Shown piece by piece: positions 11,781-23,414 of a stretch of 64,000 nucleotides of DNA (position 1 is its first letter; every line of letters starts with the position of its first letter). This DNA comes from Isoetes taiwanensis (taxonomy: Eukaryota > Streptophyta > Lycopodiopsida > Isoetales > Isoetaceae): NCBI GenBank assembly GCA_021234155.1, contig JAJEKV010000002.1:22706942-22770941 (forward strand), read 5' to 3'. The notes below the pieces were generated by a model, which was given only the letters and a program-made list of their open reading frames with translations, did not search any database and was not told where the DNA came from. A program made the position numbers and the translations under genes.

Positions 11781-11784
11781 ATAA

Positions 11785-12090
11785 TATAAAGGAAAAATCC
11801 GTTATCAATATGCCAAAAAAATGGTGAAGCTATGTAGCACCACTATATAGTGGAACATAATCTGGCTATGAACCATTACCACACACCTGTACCCATCCAT
11901 ATGTACCCATCTATCTATCTATACACTATCTATAAAGGAAAAATCCGTTATCAATATGCCAAAAAAATGGTGAAGCTATGTAGCACCACTATTTGTTTGG
12001 AACATAATCTGGCTATGAACCATTACCACACGCCATACCTTACAAACATGTACCCATCCATATGTACCCATCTATCTATCTATCTATACA
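11785..12090. repeat. Two tandem copies of a unit of about 146-150 bp
   Basis: The unit begins tataaaggaaaaatccgtta and includes 'gtagcaccactat', 'aacataatctggctatgaac' and a terminal 'ctatctatctata' run. Copy 1 starts near 11785 and copy 2 at 11931; they differ by small indels. Confidence 0.85.
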
Positions 12091-12106
12091 AGGGAATTAA
12101 GTATTA

Positions 12107-12213
12107 GATAATTTTCAGGCCGGAGGGATTCCGCCGAAAATTTTTTCGGTGGCGCCGCCGCGAGTGCGCTGCCGAAAAATTTTCTAGTGGAATCCCGACC
12201 GCCTGAAAATATC
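12107..12213. repeat. Inverted repeat with arms of about 40 bp
   Basis: The left arm (gataattttcaggc, gggattccgccgaaaatttt) pairs with the right arm (aaaattttctagtggaatccc, cctgaaaatatc). A GC-rich loop (ggcgccgccgcgagtgcgc) separates them. The arms contain mismatches, so this is an imperfect foldback of 107 bases. It could be a very small MITE or a structured RNA; no clear target duplication was found. Confidence 0.6.
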
Positions 12214-13030
12214 AAACGTAATAAACACTGTCGGGGATTACGTACCGAAAAAACTTCCGGCGGCTGACGTGGCGAGAGTTTTTAAGCAAAATTTTGACAT
12301 GGCATTCTTCCCCCTTTTCTTTCCGGCACCTCTGTTTTCATTTTTTGAGCGGAGGCGCCAGAGGGCATTGCGTCGCCGAGGTCGGTAGGTGAGCCGCTCT
12401 GGCATCTACTAGCGATCGATGGAGCTTTTTTTTGGTTTTTTACTCTTTAGGTTAATATTTTCTTTCTTCTTGTGTATCAGGTGAAGTTTTTGGTGCAACT
12501 CGCCTTGTTCTTGTGTTTCAGGTCGATTTTTCGTGTTTTGGCGCAGATTTTGTGCGAAATTTTGGTGCCTTTGTGAAGATTTTCAGGTTAAGACTTTCTT
12601 GAACGATTTTTGGGTTGCCCCTAGGGGGGCAAACCCTTGTTTATGTGGGCTTCTGGCATATCCTAGGTATATGCTAGAATATCCCAGAAATATACTGGTG
12701 ACTGCTAAAAACTTATGATTGGGCTGTAAACTGTCGGTCACTTCTGTTGGTGGGCAGCCGCTCTGGAAACCCGCTAACCGGAGAGGTCTCTTGGGCAGAT
12801 GGCAAGTATTTTGAGTGTGTGTTGCGGCTTAACGTGCTTGTGTGATCACCATATATACGTTTTAATACACATTTTGAAGCATAAAAAAGAGATCGAATGG
12901 AGGCGCCTGAGTTGTTAGGGAGATTCTCTTTGCTGTAGACTGGTAAGTTAAGCAAGTAATATTTTATATCTAATGCACGTCTTCTTGGTGTCTAACTTTG
13001 AGTCCTTTTCTCGTCCTTTGTAATTTGATG
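12214..13030. other. GC-shifted spacer before the lectin fragment
   Basis: The block at 12300-12400 is GC-richer than its surroundings (ggaggcgccagagggcattg). The sequence then turns T-rich with intron-like and 5'-UTR-like character. No coding domain is seen. Confidence 0.35.
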
Positions 13031-13032
13031 AT

Positions 13033-13645
13033 ATGGGTTGTAAGTCTGATTCGATGAGGCATTTCTCGATGCTGCAGCTCGTCATGTTGCCTGTCATTTC
13101 TCAATAGCAAAACTTTTCTCTTCTTCTTGATTCTGGTCATTCCAATCCCGTTCTCAAATTTCGTGGAGATGCAAGTCAAGATCTTGATCATGTGGAACTC
13201 ACATCAATAAATGAGACATTCAATGCTGGCCGCTTGTATTACACAAAGGCAGTTCACCTTCGTGAGCCCTGCAATCCCAATAAGCTTCTTTCATTTAGCA
13301 CTTCCTTTACCTTCCAAATTGCCATACTTGTTGGCGCTTACCAACCAGAAGATGGAATGGCATTCTGCATAATATATGGAATGCCAGAAACCCCCATTTA
13401 TGGCGCTGGTGGTGGCTTAGGAATGGTTAATCAGTTTGCAGATAAAGACACCATGTGGTTATTTGCAGCAGAATTTGATACTACACCAAATCCCGAATTC
13501 AATGATCCTAACAAACCCCATGTTGGTATATACATTAATAGTTTGCAATCTGTAGCGCTTGTTGTTGCCCCAAATAATCTAGCATTGGATATGAATTATA
13601 CCCTTACTGCTTTACTTAGTCATGTTGTCAGCAACTTAAGTATCC
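13033..13645 (+). pseudogene. Legume-type (L-type) lectin domain fragment
   Basis: The frame opens with ATG at 13033 and a short hydrophobic leader, then hits an in-frame TAG at 13105-13107. After it the lectin domain is well preserved: LKFRGDAS, VELTSINETFNAGRLYY, LLSFSTSFTFQI, PEDGMAFCI, GGGLGMVNQF and the metal/fold block FAAEFDTTPNPEFNDPNKPHV. The family binds glycans as the ectodomain of L-type lectin receptor kinases at the plasma membrane. The domain breaks off near 13645 at a junction with a PPR-like piece, so no transmembrane segment follows. A matching kinase piece lies 3.1 kb downstream, and the two may come from one gene. Confidence 0.85.
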
Positions 13646-13830
13646 AAGCATGGGCTAGAAGTGCATGAGCATTTGGGCAACCATATTGTGCCAATGTTGG
13701 TGGCATATGGCAGTGTGCTTGATGCTCTGCAGGTTTTCTGTAGGTTGATTGATCGGAACTGCTGGACATTCCTTATATCAGGATATATAGGATATGGACA
13801 ATTGCCACACGCATATAGCATCTCTGATCT
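13641..13830 (+). pseudogene. PPR (PLS-type) fragment
   Basis: The frame reads HGLEVHEHLGNHIV, then YGSVLDALQVFCRL and ISGYIGYGQ. This resembles successive PPR helices in plant organellar RNA-editing proteins (canonical forms: GNALVDMYAKCGS, DARKVFD, ISGYA..G). It is joined directly to the lectin fragment in another frame. Only about 60 residues are recognisable. Confidence 0.65.
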
Positions 13831-13939
13831 GGCCATTATCCGTGGAAGAATTTCGCATAGGACCATTATAATCATCCATGCAGCTGTAGTTGCAAAGTGG
13901 GCTTTAGGGAGTCTTAAATGGTACAATTATGTGCTTTGA

Positions 13940-16740
13940 CGTGGAATTTTGATGAGACTATGAATCTGATTCAGCTTTTATCACTCTGGGCAGTAAATTG
14001 GGATGCAAATTTTTGATTTCTCTATGGATATGTTTGGTGTCAGGCATTAAGCTTTACCGTGAAGGATACTGTTTACTTCTGGTTCTGTCTAATTCTGCCC
14101 AAGTGCTCTTAATGAAAAAGGGACTTGTGCCTTAATCAGTTATCACTGCTGCAGATTGTAACAAATGCAGGGTGAGCAAGCATTGTTGCAAGGGAGGCTA
14201 TTGCATCAACAGCATTGTTCCAAGCTGTTGGGATAGTTGCACTTCCTATCTAAGCAGAGCAAGTGATAGTGCTGCTATCCTTAGCAATCAGTGCCAGTGG
14301 AGGAATAATGGAACTAGGGTCAAATACTCTTTCCTGCATTTAGTTTTCCTTGACGTTGTTGGAAAAAATAGGGCGGTTGATGAACGTGCTTTGCAGATTT
14401 TGTTCCACTAACAGAAGTTTATGGTTTTGCTTGCTCTTTGGGCCGTCGGCAGGAGTTTTTTTGCAAAATTTGGTGTAAGAGCACCCAGTAATACTGGCAT
14501 AAATATGCCAGAAGATGAAAGAATCTTCTTGATGTCCCTTATCCAGAAATTTGAAGACAAGCCGTTGTTAGAGAAGTGTACGATCAAACTTGAGAGCTTA
14601 TGATAGTGTTGAGGTAACAGAATCAGTTTTCTACATAAAGTTGTTTCAAGGTTCATAAAATTTGGATTCTTTGTTGCTCTTGGAAGAAAAGCGCGCTCGT
14701 TTTTGGCATCAAGTACAGTTTCTCAGACAGCAGAGTCTTTAGCAAGTCTGTTAAGACGTGGATTTTGCCTTTACTATGTAATCTCGTATTGGTAGCCTGG
14801 TCCTGCGCATATATTACTGTGCATTTTGTCATGGAAGAATGACTGTCAACAAATTATTTTATCTTAGATACTTGGAAGGAGGAAGTGTTTGGTTATATAG
14901 TCTCATAGGCATGTGCTTTGATTTGCAGGGAAGTGGCAGTATATGGTTCTTGATGAAGGCCAAGCTCTCATGATATATTTAGAGGTCATTTTTGGTCTTC
15001 ATCATCCAAGTACTTAGTACATACTTGGCAATTTCCAGTGTGGTAAAAAACCCTGTTGAGCTTCAACTGTGCAAACCATTTACTTTTCACAGACATTCCT
15101 AGAGTTTTGCCCGACCTTAAGAAGAGAAATGAGATTGAGGCACTGGATGTTTCCCTACTAAGCCATCTTCTCCCCAGGAACTCTTATTCGTTGAAAAGCC
15201 AGTTGAAAAGCCAGTTTGGTTGGAGAGATCACAACATTTTACTGTGGTATGTATGATTATCTGGAAGTTATATACCTCCATTTTTTGTTTTGACTTTTTG
15301 GTTGCAATTGCATAGAGTGATGCCTGGCTTTGGCAAACACTTTCAGTCCTGAGCATGAATGTGCTTTTGGATTATTTCTTAATGGCCATGACTTAGAGCC
15401 TCAAGGGAATATATGTTCTACACTTGATCTTGTGGCTTGTGACAACATGAAATGCTTCAAATAATCAGTAAAAGATAAAGCTATGGCCATTGTATCAGGA
15501 GATCGTTACCTAGAGCTTATGACTCATTCTTTAGAGGAAAATGTGGCTGCATTGGATGGAGCCTTGGTTTTGAAGCTCAGTCTGTGGGTATGCACTATGT
15601 GCAAACATGATTTTATTGGAGGCTTATGTTGCAAATCTAGGTGATCATAAAGTGCTTGAGATTTTGTGTATTACATTTGCAGTGGAATTGAGTGTAGTTG
15701 TGGTTTTGAGAAACATCCAAACCTGTTTCGAGCATTGTCTGCGTGATTGTGGGTATGCATACAAGCAAGCTTTGGTGCATTTTTTGTTTAACTCTTAGTA
15801 AGGCATTTCTACACACTTGATATACGAGGGTATTTCTGCATACATCCATATCATCTGGCGAGAAAGGGCTAATTCTATACGACTTTTAGATCTCAAAACT
15901 CTGGGCTGTGTTTCTGTGCCATTTCTTTCTTTTAGATAATCCACATAAAAGGCCAAAAGCAGTTTAATGCCATTCAGTTTCCTTAATACTGCTCATTTTT
16001 ACAGGTTTTATTGGTTATGGAGTGCTATTTTCCTTTGCACCCAAAATCCTAGGATGATTGAATGAGACTGAATGAGATGTGACAAGGTATGGATTTGGAT
16101 GGTCACATTTGTGGCATTGTTTGGAATCCCGTTGTTGAGCTGCCTGGAGTTGTCTTAGCTTTCCAATTGTTTCAGGCATGTGCTTCTTAAGTTGCCAACT
16201 AAGTATATCCATTGTAGATAGAGGCAAAGTTTATTTGATGTAAAATGCAGTGATGTCTTTCATCTCCATGCAAATTTTGTAGTGGGAAGAAATTGATAAT
16301 GTATAGATGGCTTAGCAGGCAGGCAATTTGTAAACATGACCTCCTTTCAAACACTAGGCACAGTTGTGGCTTTATATTTACTGATAGCAGTATATTTGTA
16401 GTATATCATCAGGCCTGAATCCTAAGCCTCTGTGGTCTGCATGTATCTAGTGATCAAGATTTCCTAACATTTGCGAAGAATTTAGCCTGCTATATTTAAG
16501 GCAGATAACCTCTGCTGTTCTTAAATCTTGGTCGTGGCACTTTGTTTAGTACTCCAGAAGATAATGTAGCCCATTTCGTTGAGGTTAGTAAAAAAAATAA
16601 GATATTAGGTATTCATGCATAGCGATAGGATTAAGACCTCTGCTTCTGGTCTGTACTCTTATGGGCTATAAATTATTTGGTTTTCATGACTGGTTTTGTG
16701 GCTCGTTGGCACCATAGCTGTGGCTGAGGATTTTCGTGTG
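13940..16740. other. Spacer with unrecognised coding-like scraps
   Basis: Short frames at 14421-14603, 15056-15256 and 15607-15798 have normal-looking composition but no family I recognise. T-rich tracts and 'tttgcag'-like acceptors suggest exon and intron debris of some captured gene. No gene is called. Confidence 0.35.
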
Positions 16741-16799
16741 CAAGTATGGGAAAAGAATGAGATTAAAGAAGCATTAAAACTACTTAACTTCATAAGAGA

Positions 16800-17296
16800 T
16801 TGCAATTTTGGCTATGGTGCAAACTAAAGCAAAGAGACACCAAGCATGTCCTGCAATCTCCTATCACTACCTTCACATACAGCCAATTGAGGACAGCTAC
16901 AAAAACTTTAACCCTCGTAACCTACTTGGAAAGGGTGGATTTGGATCTGTCTATAAAGGGGACTTGGCAAATGCTACTGTGGTAGCTGTTAAAGTCTTAT
17001 CCCAAAATACTGGTGAAAATGAGTTGCAGTTTGTTGTGGAGCTTTCTGTAATAAGTCATTTTAGGCACAAGAACCTTCTGAGCCTAACAGGATGGTGTCA
17101 TGAGAAGGGAAAGTTGCTGCTGATTTATGATTATATGCAAAATGGCAGCCTGGATAAGTACCTCTTCAATCCTTCCTATGTTCTTTCGTGGCGACAGAGA
17201 TATAACATAATACTAGGGGTAGCAGAAGGCCTTTCTTTTCTTCACCATGGATGGGAACAAAAGGTTGTGCATAGAGACATCAAGGCTTCCAACAGC
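16800..17296 (+). pseudogene. Receptor-like kinase N-lobe fragment
   Basis: The frame contains the P-loop GKGGFGSVYKG, the lysine block VVAVKVL, the hinge region LLIYDYMQNGSLDKYLF, and it ends in the catalytic loop HRDIKASN. The juxtamembrane text FTYSQLRTATKTF sits in a different phase just upstream (about 16870-16915), so there is at least one frameshift. Everything after HRDIKASN (DFG, APE and the rest of the C-lobe) is missing and is replaced by an antisense PPR piece. The sequence fits lectin-type or related RLKs. It cannot encode a working kinase. Confidence 0.85.
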
Positions 17297-17492
17297 CATA
17301 GCCTCTATGTTGCCATAGCACTTTAAGCCACAAAAAAATGTGACAACATCTGGTCAGAACTTCCTTCCCACATCCATGTTCAACACAGCGTGCAATCATT
17401 TCATTCCATGAGACTACATTTCTGATTACGAGATGGTCAGAGACATTCTGTGCCTCTGTAACTGAATGAGACTTCGCATACATACTGATCAA
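17285..17492 (-). pseudogene. PPR fragment, antisense
   Basis: The minus-strand frame begins MISMYAKSHSVTEAQNV, then IRNVVSWNEMIARCVEHG. This is close to the canonical PLS-class repeat (LI.MYAKCGS..EA..VFD, VVSWN.MI....) of plant organellar PPR proteins. It abuts the truncated kinase in opposite orientation. Confidence 0.8.
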
Positions 17493-18170
17493 AATGTTAC
17501 AACTCTAGAGAACCAATACAATCACATGAACTCAGTCAATTTGTGTTAATAAAACCTATGTAACAATCACTACATGATAGAACAACACATACAACCATCT
17601 CAATGAATAGCAACTTTACTAATAAAAAACACTATTGTTCTTGTGTTTATTCAAACACAAAAGAACGAAACAGAACCCATGAAACCACAACCTCGAGCCA
17701 TCAGAGGGCAACCCCTCGTGCGCAGCACCTTGTTTTTTTTTTTTGTTGTATTCTTGTTTTAGTTAGAGTAATGTTTTTATAAGTCCCTAATCTTCACATT
17801 TCATTCAGGTATCTCTGTTACTTGTTGCTGTTCTTGCATGTCAGTGAACTGTTATAACTGAAGATCATTTGCAACTGAGACGTCTTCATAAGCCACTAGC
17901 CACTAATTGAAGTATATCTGCAGACAAGAAGTTTTGGCACTGTTTGATTAGATAAGGCTTCTTAGATTAGATAATGTTTGTTAGGCTTGCTAGACTTGTT
18001 AAGGCATAATTTGAGGCATATAATCCGAGGAATAATCTCTTGCATGTCTTGTTAAACATTTCTGACTTGTAATTTTTGCAGGTCATGCAACATTCTACAA
18101 GCAGGTGTAGGAGGAATGATGTCTTGCTTATTGAAGCTTGCTTTCGACATTTTTATAGTTGTGTTTGTTC
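17493..18170. other. AT-rich spacer
   Basis: No gene is seen. A poly-T run (about 17732-17745) and intron-like pyrimidine tracts precede the next gene. Confidence 0.4.
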
Positions 18171-18178
18171 GAGTCAGA

Positions 18179-19100
18179 ATGGCAGAAATGACAGAACCAT
18201 CATTTAATTTGGTAACTGAAGGCGATTTAATCGATATTTATGATGCCGAGGTTCCTAATAGTTCTGTCACGCCTGAAGAATGGGAGCAAATCTTGGCAGA
18301 ACTTTGTGCTGGAGATGTCAGTGAGGATGAAGACGCCCCTCAAGATGATTGGATTCCACTGGATGAAAATATGCTATCTGATGCTTTATCTGATGGACGC
18401 GAACATTCGAAGGGTGCAAACAAGTGGGCCTGGGGCAGATTTGACGAGTGGAGAAAGGCATTCAATTATGATGTTTCTATTCCGCTTGAGAAGATTCCGA
18501 ATGAGCTGCTAACGCGATTCATGTTGCAGGTATTTTCTTTTTTATTTGACATAATTTGTATTCTGTTATTTAATATGAAAAAAATACTAATATGTTTTAT
18601 TTGCTGTATTTTTATTTGCAGGTAAAGAAGAAAAACAAGAAACGTTATCCGCCAACAACGTAAGTAATATTATTTATGTAATATTTTCTTGGTTGGAAAT
18701 TTTTATATTTTGTTTTTGTTTTTGTTTTAGGTTAAGTTGTTTGTTCCGTGGAATTGGTAGAATAGTGAGAAGGGAGAGGGAGAGAATTCAGGGAGAAACA
18801 GGTATACGTGAGATACCATTTGAGATTCTACATGATCCGATTTTCAGTACCAGCCGTGAGGCTTTTATTTGTGCTATAAAAAAGACAAGGGAGGCGGGAA
18901 ACTATGATAGACCCAGGAATAAGGTTCCAGCAGCAACAACCTTTGTTGAAGAACGTGAGATCTTGGCTGATATAGATCACCAAGTAACTCATCCGTCAGG
19001 GTGCATCAAACGTTTGGCATATTATATGCTTACGAGGTTTGGGATTAGGGGAGCAAAGGAGTTGCGCGATATGGGTGGTGAAAGTATGGCAAGAGAATAA
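18179..19100 (+). CDS. DUF3504-like (Crypton-type tyrosine recombinase) protein
   Basis: Three exons are inferred: 18179-18529, 18622-18659 and 18731-19100. All have GT/AG borders and keep phase. After an acidic N-terminus (PEEWEQIL, VSEDEDAPQDDW), the product reads WAWGRFDEWRK, IPLEKIPNELLTRFMLQV, KKRYPPTTLSCLFRGIGR, ILHDPIFSTSREAF and HPSGCIKRLAYYMLTRFGIRG. This order matches the DUF3504 domain of animal ZMYM, QRICH1 and KCTD1-like proteins, which derive from Crypton tyrosine-recombinase transposons. The frame stops at 19100 soon after the first catalytic-type block (RG..EL). Related-looking sequence (KNHQLTVTKFDERHF) follows in another phase, suggesting a frameshift. No RxxR/Y catalytic tail is visible. 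An older recombinase, a domesticated gene or a decayed transposon are all possible. Confidence 0.7.
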
Positions 19101-19166
19101 GTAAGAACCATCAGCTTACAGTTACGAAGTTTGATGAGAGGCACTTCCGTGAACCTGTTTGGACGC

Positions 19167-20992
19167 TGTTACAACGCCATGGAAGGGGCCAAGTTTGGCT
19201 ACTATGAACCCCCTGGGTTCCCCATTCCTCGAGTCCCTTGGACTCCCCACGCCAGACTTGTGTTGAATCCCTTGGATCAATACTACAACATCGTGCAGTT
19301 CTCTAATCGTTCCTAGCAGTTTCCATGGCCCTCTTTCTTGAGATCCATGATCTCTTATATAGGGTACCCACTCTTGTGGCATGCCACCACGTGTATGCAT
19401 GCATGCATATGGACTCTTGGAGTCTTCTTATGCCACTTCCCTTAAACCTCTAATCCTTAGGTTTAATGGTCCTATGACCTAGGGACCAACATATGTATGT
19501 AACATATGACTAAGGGCCTAACCTATGTTCGTAACATACCTCCCCCCTTCAAATCCTTGATCCCCAAGGATCGTGGGAGTATATGTATCTTGAAACCCAT
19601 TCCCTGCGTCACTCGGTGACCATGGTTTCACCATCTAGTCCATTTTGAAACCCTTTCCTTAAATGACCTTGTGATCATGGTTTCGTCTTCTCGTCCCTTC
19701 AGAAACCCGTTCCCTGGATCAACGTGTGATCATGGTTTCATCCTCTAGTCCCTTCCGAAACCCGTTCCCTGGATCATCATGTGATCATGGTTTCATAGCG
19801 TATTCTTTAGCGGACGTCCTATTTGCCATCCCTGATGCAAGTCTCTACTTTGTTTTTTAGTTTTAGGTAACTGACCTCATATTGACTCCATTAATCCTTC
19901 CGTGTTATCAAGGGATTTTGAGTCAGATGAGGATTTGGCTGTGTGTACACTTCACTTCCCATGTGGCCTTGGGAAGTGACTGATCTCGCCACAAGATCTA
20001 GTACTCTGCAATACTCTTATTGCGCAGCCTCCGAATGCGAGTGTCTAGAATCGCCTCAGGAGTTACCTCGGAGCTAAGGGCTAGGAGTACTGTCACAATC
20101 TTTGGACTAACCTATGTGAATTCAATATTCTTGATCCCAGATCTAAGAACACTATGCTACAAAAGACCCTGCTTCTTATAAGCAATACAGTGGTAATGAC
20201 CATAGACTCCCCTAGAAATCTAATTAGAAACAAGGTTCTAATAATTGTACCACTCATACTCTGATCATTCATCAAAGATCTTTTGCAACATTAACCCCAG
20301 GTTAATCCTTGCATTTCTAGAGACCTTGCTCTATAAATAGCCAATACACCAATTACGGCTAATCATGAATTCTAATTGGATTCTCTATCACAACTCCCAT
20401 AGTTGATTCTCTTCCTCCAAGCATCTCAAGAATCCTTATATTCATGTATACTACTTTGATAACAAGTAGTGATGGTTCAGACTCTGCCCTTTTAGCTCTC
20501 CATGGCATGCCTGGCCCTGCCAGCATAATGCCATTCCTCTAGGGAGACTTGCTTCCTAAGTCTGACAACCTTCATATCTTTACTAGGTCAACCATTTCCT
20601 CAACAATTTTGGGTTCCACATTCACATTCCAGTTTGTGACCCCTTTTTCTTAGGGTAGAATAAGTTAGGAAATCCTTTTCCTTCCCCATTCAAAAAAATC
20701 AAGCAATCCTTTGCTTTTGGAAGTGAATTCTTAAAGTCAAAATCATCCAATTTACAGCTTGAGATAGAACTTATCTATTACTCACCTTGGATGATATGCC
20801 ATTCTCTAAGACCTAGTTATAAGAGTTTTGACTATTCCCTAAATTACCGTATGGTGGTGTTCCTAGTCAAGCCTCACTAGAACCCAAATACCTTGCCTTG
20901 CAAGATTGCGCAAGAAGACCTTTAAGTCTACGCTCACACTCTTTCTATAGAGCCAACGGTTCTAACTACCTTACTTCTTGACTTTGTTGGCA
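19167..20992 (-). mobile_element. Possible solo LTR or retroelement remnant
   Basis: The stretch separates the DUF3504-like frame from coding sequence that resumes at 20993. Read on the minus strand it starts TGCCAACAAAG and ends GGCGTTGTAACA, so it has TG...CA borders, and it contains TATA-like sites (tctataaatagcc near 20330). No 5-bp target duplication was found (gacgc versus gccag), and no internal retroviral domains are seen. Its limits are tentative. Confidence 0.35.
19592..19810. repeat. Four tandem copies of a 55-bp unit
   Basis: Units start 'gaaacccattccct' at 19592, 19647, 19702 and 19757, each ending in 'tgatcatggtttca'. Units 3 and 4 are nearly identical and the first is the most diverged. 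Confidence 0.85.
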
Positions 20993-21840
20993 GCCAGAGT
21001 TTGCAGATGATTTGCATGACCTGATGCATAAGATTTATCAGAAAGGGTTAGAAAATAAGGAAGCTAGGGAGCTTTTGCATGGCAGCACATTCCTAAGGCA
21101 CTTGCCCATCCTGCAAAATTCATAATTAATTGAGCAAGATTTACATGGAATAAAATGTAATTGTCCCAAAGAAATACCCAGAAAAAATCTGATGTGGAAG
21201 AGATGAATTTAAAGAACATTGCTCTTGCTATTTCAATCCTAGAGGCAGAGTTGAAAGATTTAAGTGTTGCACTTATTGCATTAGAGCAAGAACTTAAGGA
21301 GAAGGAAACTGAAATGGTCTCCATCAATGGAATTTTGCAAGGGTATGATCTTGTAGCGGCATCAATTTCGTTAGACATCAAGAAAATCAAGAAAGTTTTA
21401 GAAGAGTTGAGAGAGCTTTGTCCGGACGAAAATGTAGCTTTGAAGCAAAAAACTGATGAAGAGCGTGCATTAGGTCTCTTCCTCTTAATCATATTGAAGA
21501 AAAAACAGGAGGCAGACATTCAAACAAATTTAGAGGCTAAGATAACAAGGTTAAGTACACTGATCTTTTCAAGCAGGAAAAGTGTGATGACTTGAAAACC
21601 AAACTGGAAAATTTGCAATATTTGCGATCATCATTCCTTACCACCCTTGGGAATTGGATAGTCATGGATGGAACAAGTGGATGTGTGGTTTGTGGCATGG
21701 CATTTAATTATAAATTTGTCGTGCATGTGCAGCTCCAATGTGGATACAAATTCCACCTATGGTGCTTTCAAAAGTGCATGCAAAACTTGCAATATAATAT
21801 TTGCAAGGAAGAGTTGCCAATAGAATTGGATGGAGGATGA
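20993..21840 (+). pseudogene. Coiled-coil and RING-like zinc-finger protein, copy 0
   Basis: Sequence resumes with EFADDLHDLMHKIYQKGL (20993-21120). A long coiled coil follows at 21161-21595 (LEAELKDL, LEQELKEKETEM, IKKIKKVLEELREL), then in another phase a zinc-finger block at 21680-21830: CVVCG, LQCGYKFHLWCFQKC, ICKEELP. The ligand spacing (C-x2-C, C-x4-H-x2-C, late C) fits a RING-like finger as used by E3 ligases. The coiled coil and finger are in the same order as in the copies at 35064 and 40560. A stop and a frameshift near 21595 suggest a pseudogene or an unseen short intron. No FCP1-like domain was found downstream. Confidence 0.5.
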
Positions 21841-22480
21841 AGATATTGAGATTGCAACTACTAAAGGTACAAGTAGTCATGATAATGATGAAGAAATTGA
21901 ATCTCCTTAGAAATTACAAGTGCGACGACGTCCACAAACTCGATCCATGACAAGCCTTTTGAAAAGTAAGCTTTCTATTTAATTTTATATTCAATAATTC
22001 CGGTTATTTAATTGCAAATATGCAGCAAAAGAGCAACATGGCAAACAGTTAAAGAAGTCGCATCTTGATGAAGACGGAGTTGCTGAAAATGAAGAGAAGA
22101 ATCTTATTTGGAGCAAAGAGTTTTGAGCACGATCTTAAAATTTAGCTTTATATCTCTTGCACTCATATTACGACATACCAGGTGTGGAACATAATACGAG
22201 AGGTCCCGAAGATGATGCGGGCAAGGAAGCAACAGTTGATACAGTTGCATTTATTCAAGTTTCATTATATATAGACTAGTGCATGTTCCATGGTATCAAA
22301 TTACCACGTTATTGCAGGAAAGAAATTGATGTAGGTGAGGAAGCACCACCTGAAGCACCACCCGGTCAAGCTCCAGTAGAGCAAGCAAGCAGCAAACATG
22401 TGAGAGTTGGAAGAAAAGGTATACCGAAATGCTTTAGACCTCCAATTAGTTCAAATGCAACTGCTACAAGACAGAAATAA
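21841..22480 (+). other. Acidic and basic low-complexity coding-like tail of copy 0
   Basis: Short exon-like pieces follow (VRRRPQTRSMTSLLKS; KEQHGKQLKKSHLDEDG; the 65-codon frame at 22283-22480 with APPEAPPGQAPVEQASS and VGRKGIPKCFRPP). Plausible GT/AG borders separate them. They resemble the acidic linkers between RING-like and FCP1-like parts in copy 1, but no domain is recognisable. Confidence 0.3.
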
Positions 22481-23410
22481 GGAAAAGCAAAAAAGCCAAG
22501 GGTGAATAAAAAGAATAGGACGCTCCAACTACTCTTGCAAGCATGAAAAAAACTTGGGACTCCACGCCAACTGCGCCCTTGCAAGCAATGAAAAAACATT
22601 GGATACAGCAGATTAATATAGAATACATTAGTATTTGCATTTCAAAACTTCTAATACACTAGAACATAGTCTAAAAGTGTATTGTGAATGGCAGGTACAG
22701 GTTGTTCCATTCAAGCAGAGTCTTGGAACTCTAGCCAAATAAAAAAATTATGATTTCCAACCGAAGTAGCTAATTGGCCATTCATGAACCAGAGCACATT
22801 TAGTCTTACCAATTTCCATGCCCCAATTTGCAACTCTACTGCTGAAAGTCCACCTTTACATGTTCTAGACCCTATCTTACCTTCTGCTGTAGTTGATGAA
22901 ATTCGGTCTCCCCTCCATGTGGATAATCCACAATTGCCCCCAAATGATTCAGATACAAAAATAGACGGTGACAACGATATGACTTTGGAGCAATTTACCA
23001 AGAACATCAGCCATTAAGCTACTCAGTTAAGTTAGTGCAGGTATCTTATGTGAGTAATGTACAAAATTTTTGAAAAACATGATGCAAATACATTTCATTT
23101 TGTTGCTGGGATGTTTTTTAGTGCTTTGTTTTCTCACATATCTAAATGTATAAGCATGTAAAATATAGAATGTTAACAATGCATTTGTATTAATGGTTAC
23201 AAATTATATTAAGTATAGATTTGATAATTTCTGGAAAAGATTTGTAGGGTAGCTCCTGCTAAGTGTCATCAAGTAATGGTTGCTTTATAACAGCAGCAAC
23301 GTCAACAACGTCATGAGGAGCGTCATCCTCTGGAAAAATGTCTACTCACTGGATCCTATGCAAGGTGCCAGATATGGATCCAAAAAGCAGCCACGGCCTG
23401 GTCCTAATGA
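22481..23410. other. Spacer with one unrecognised short frame
   Basis: A 77-codon plus-strand frame at 22784-23017 (NSTAESPPLHVLDP, DMTLEQFTKNI) has ordinary composition but no family I know. The rest is AT-rich. Confidence 0.3.
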
Positions 23411-23414
23411 AGGG

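Noticed and set aside
14172-15798. Possible armadillo-like or other conserved gene
   Set aside because: Frames are short, broken and match nothing I can name; kept only as unrecognised debris.
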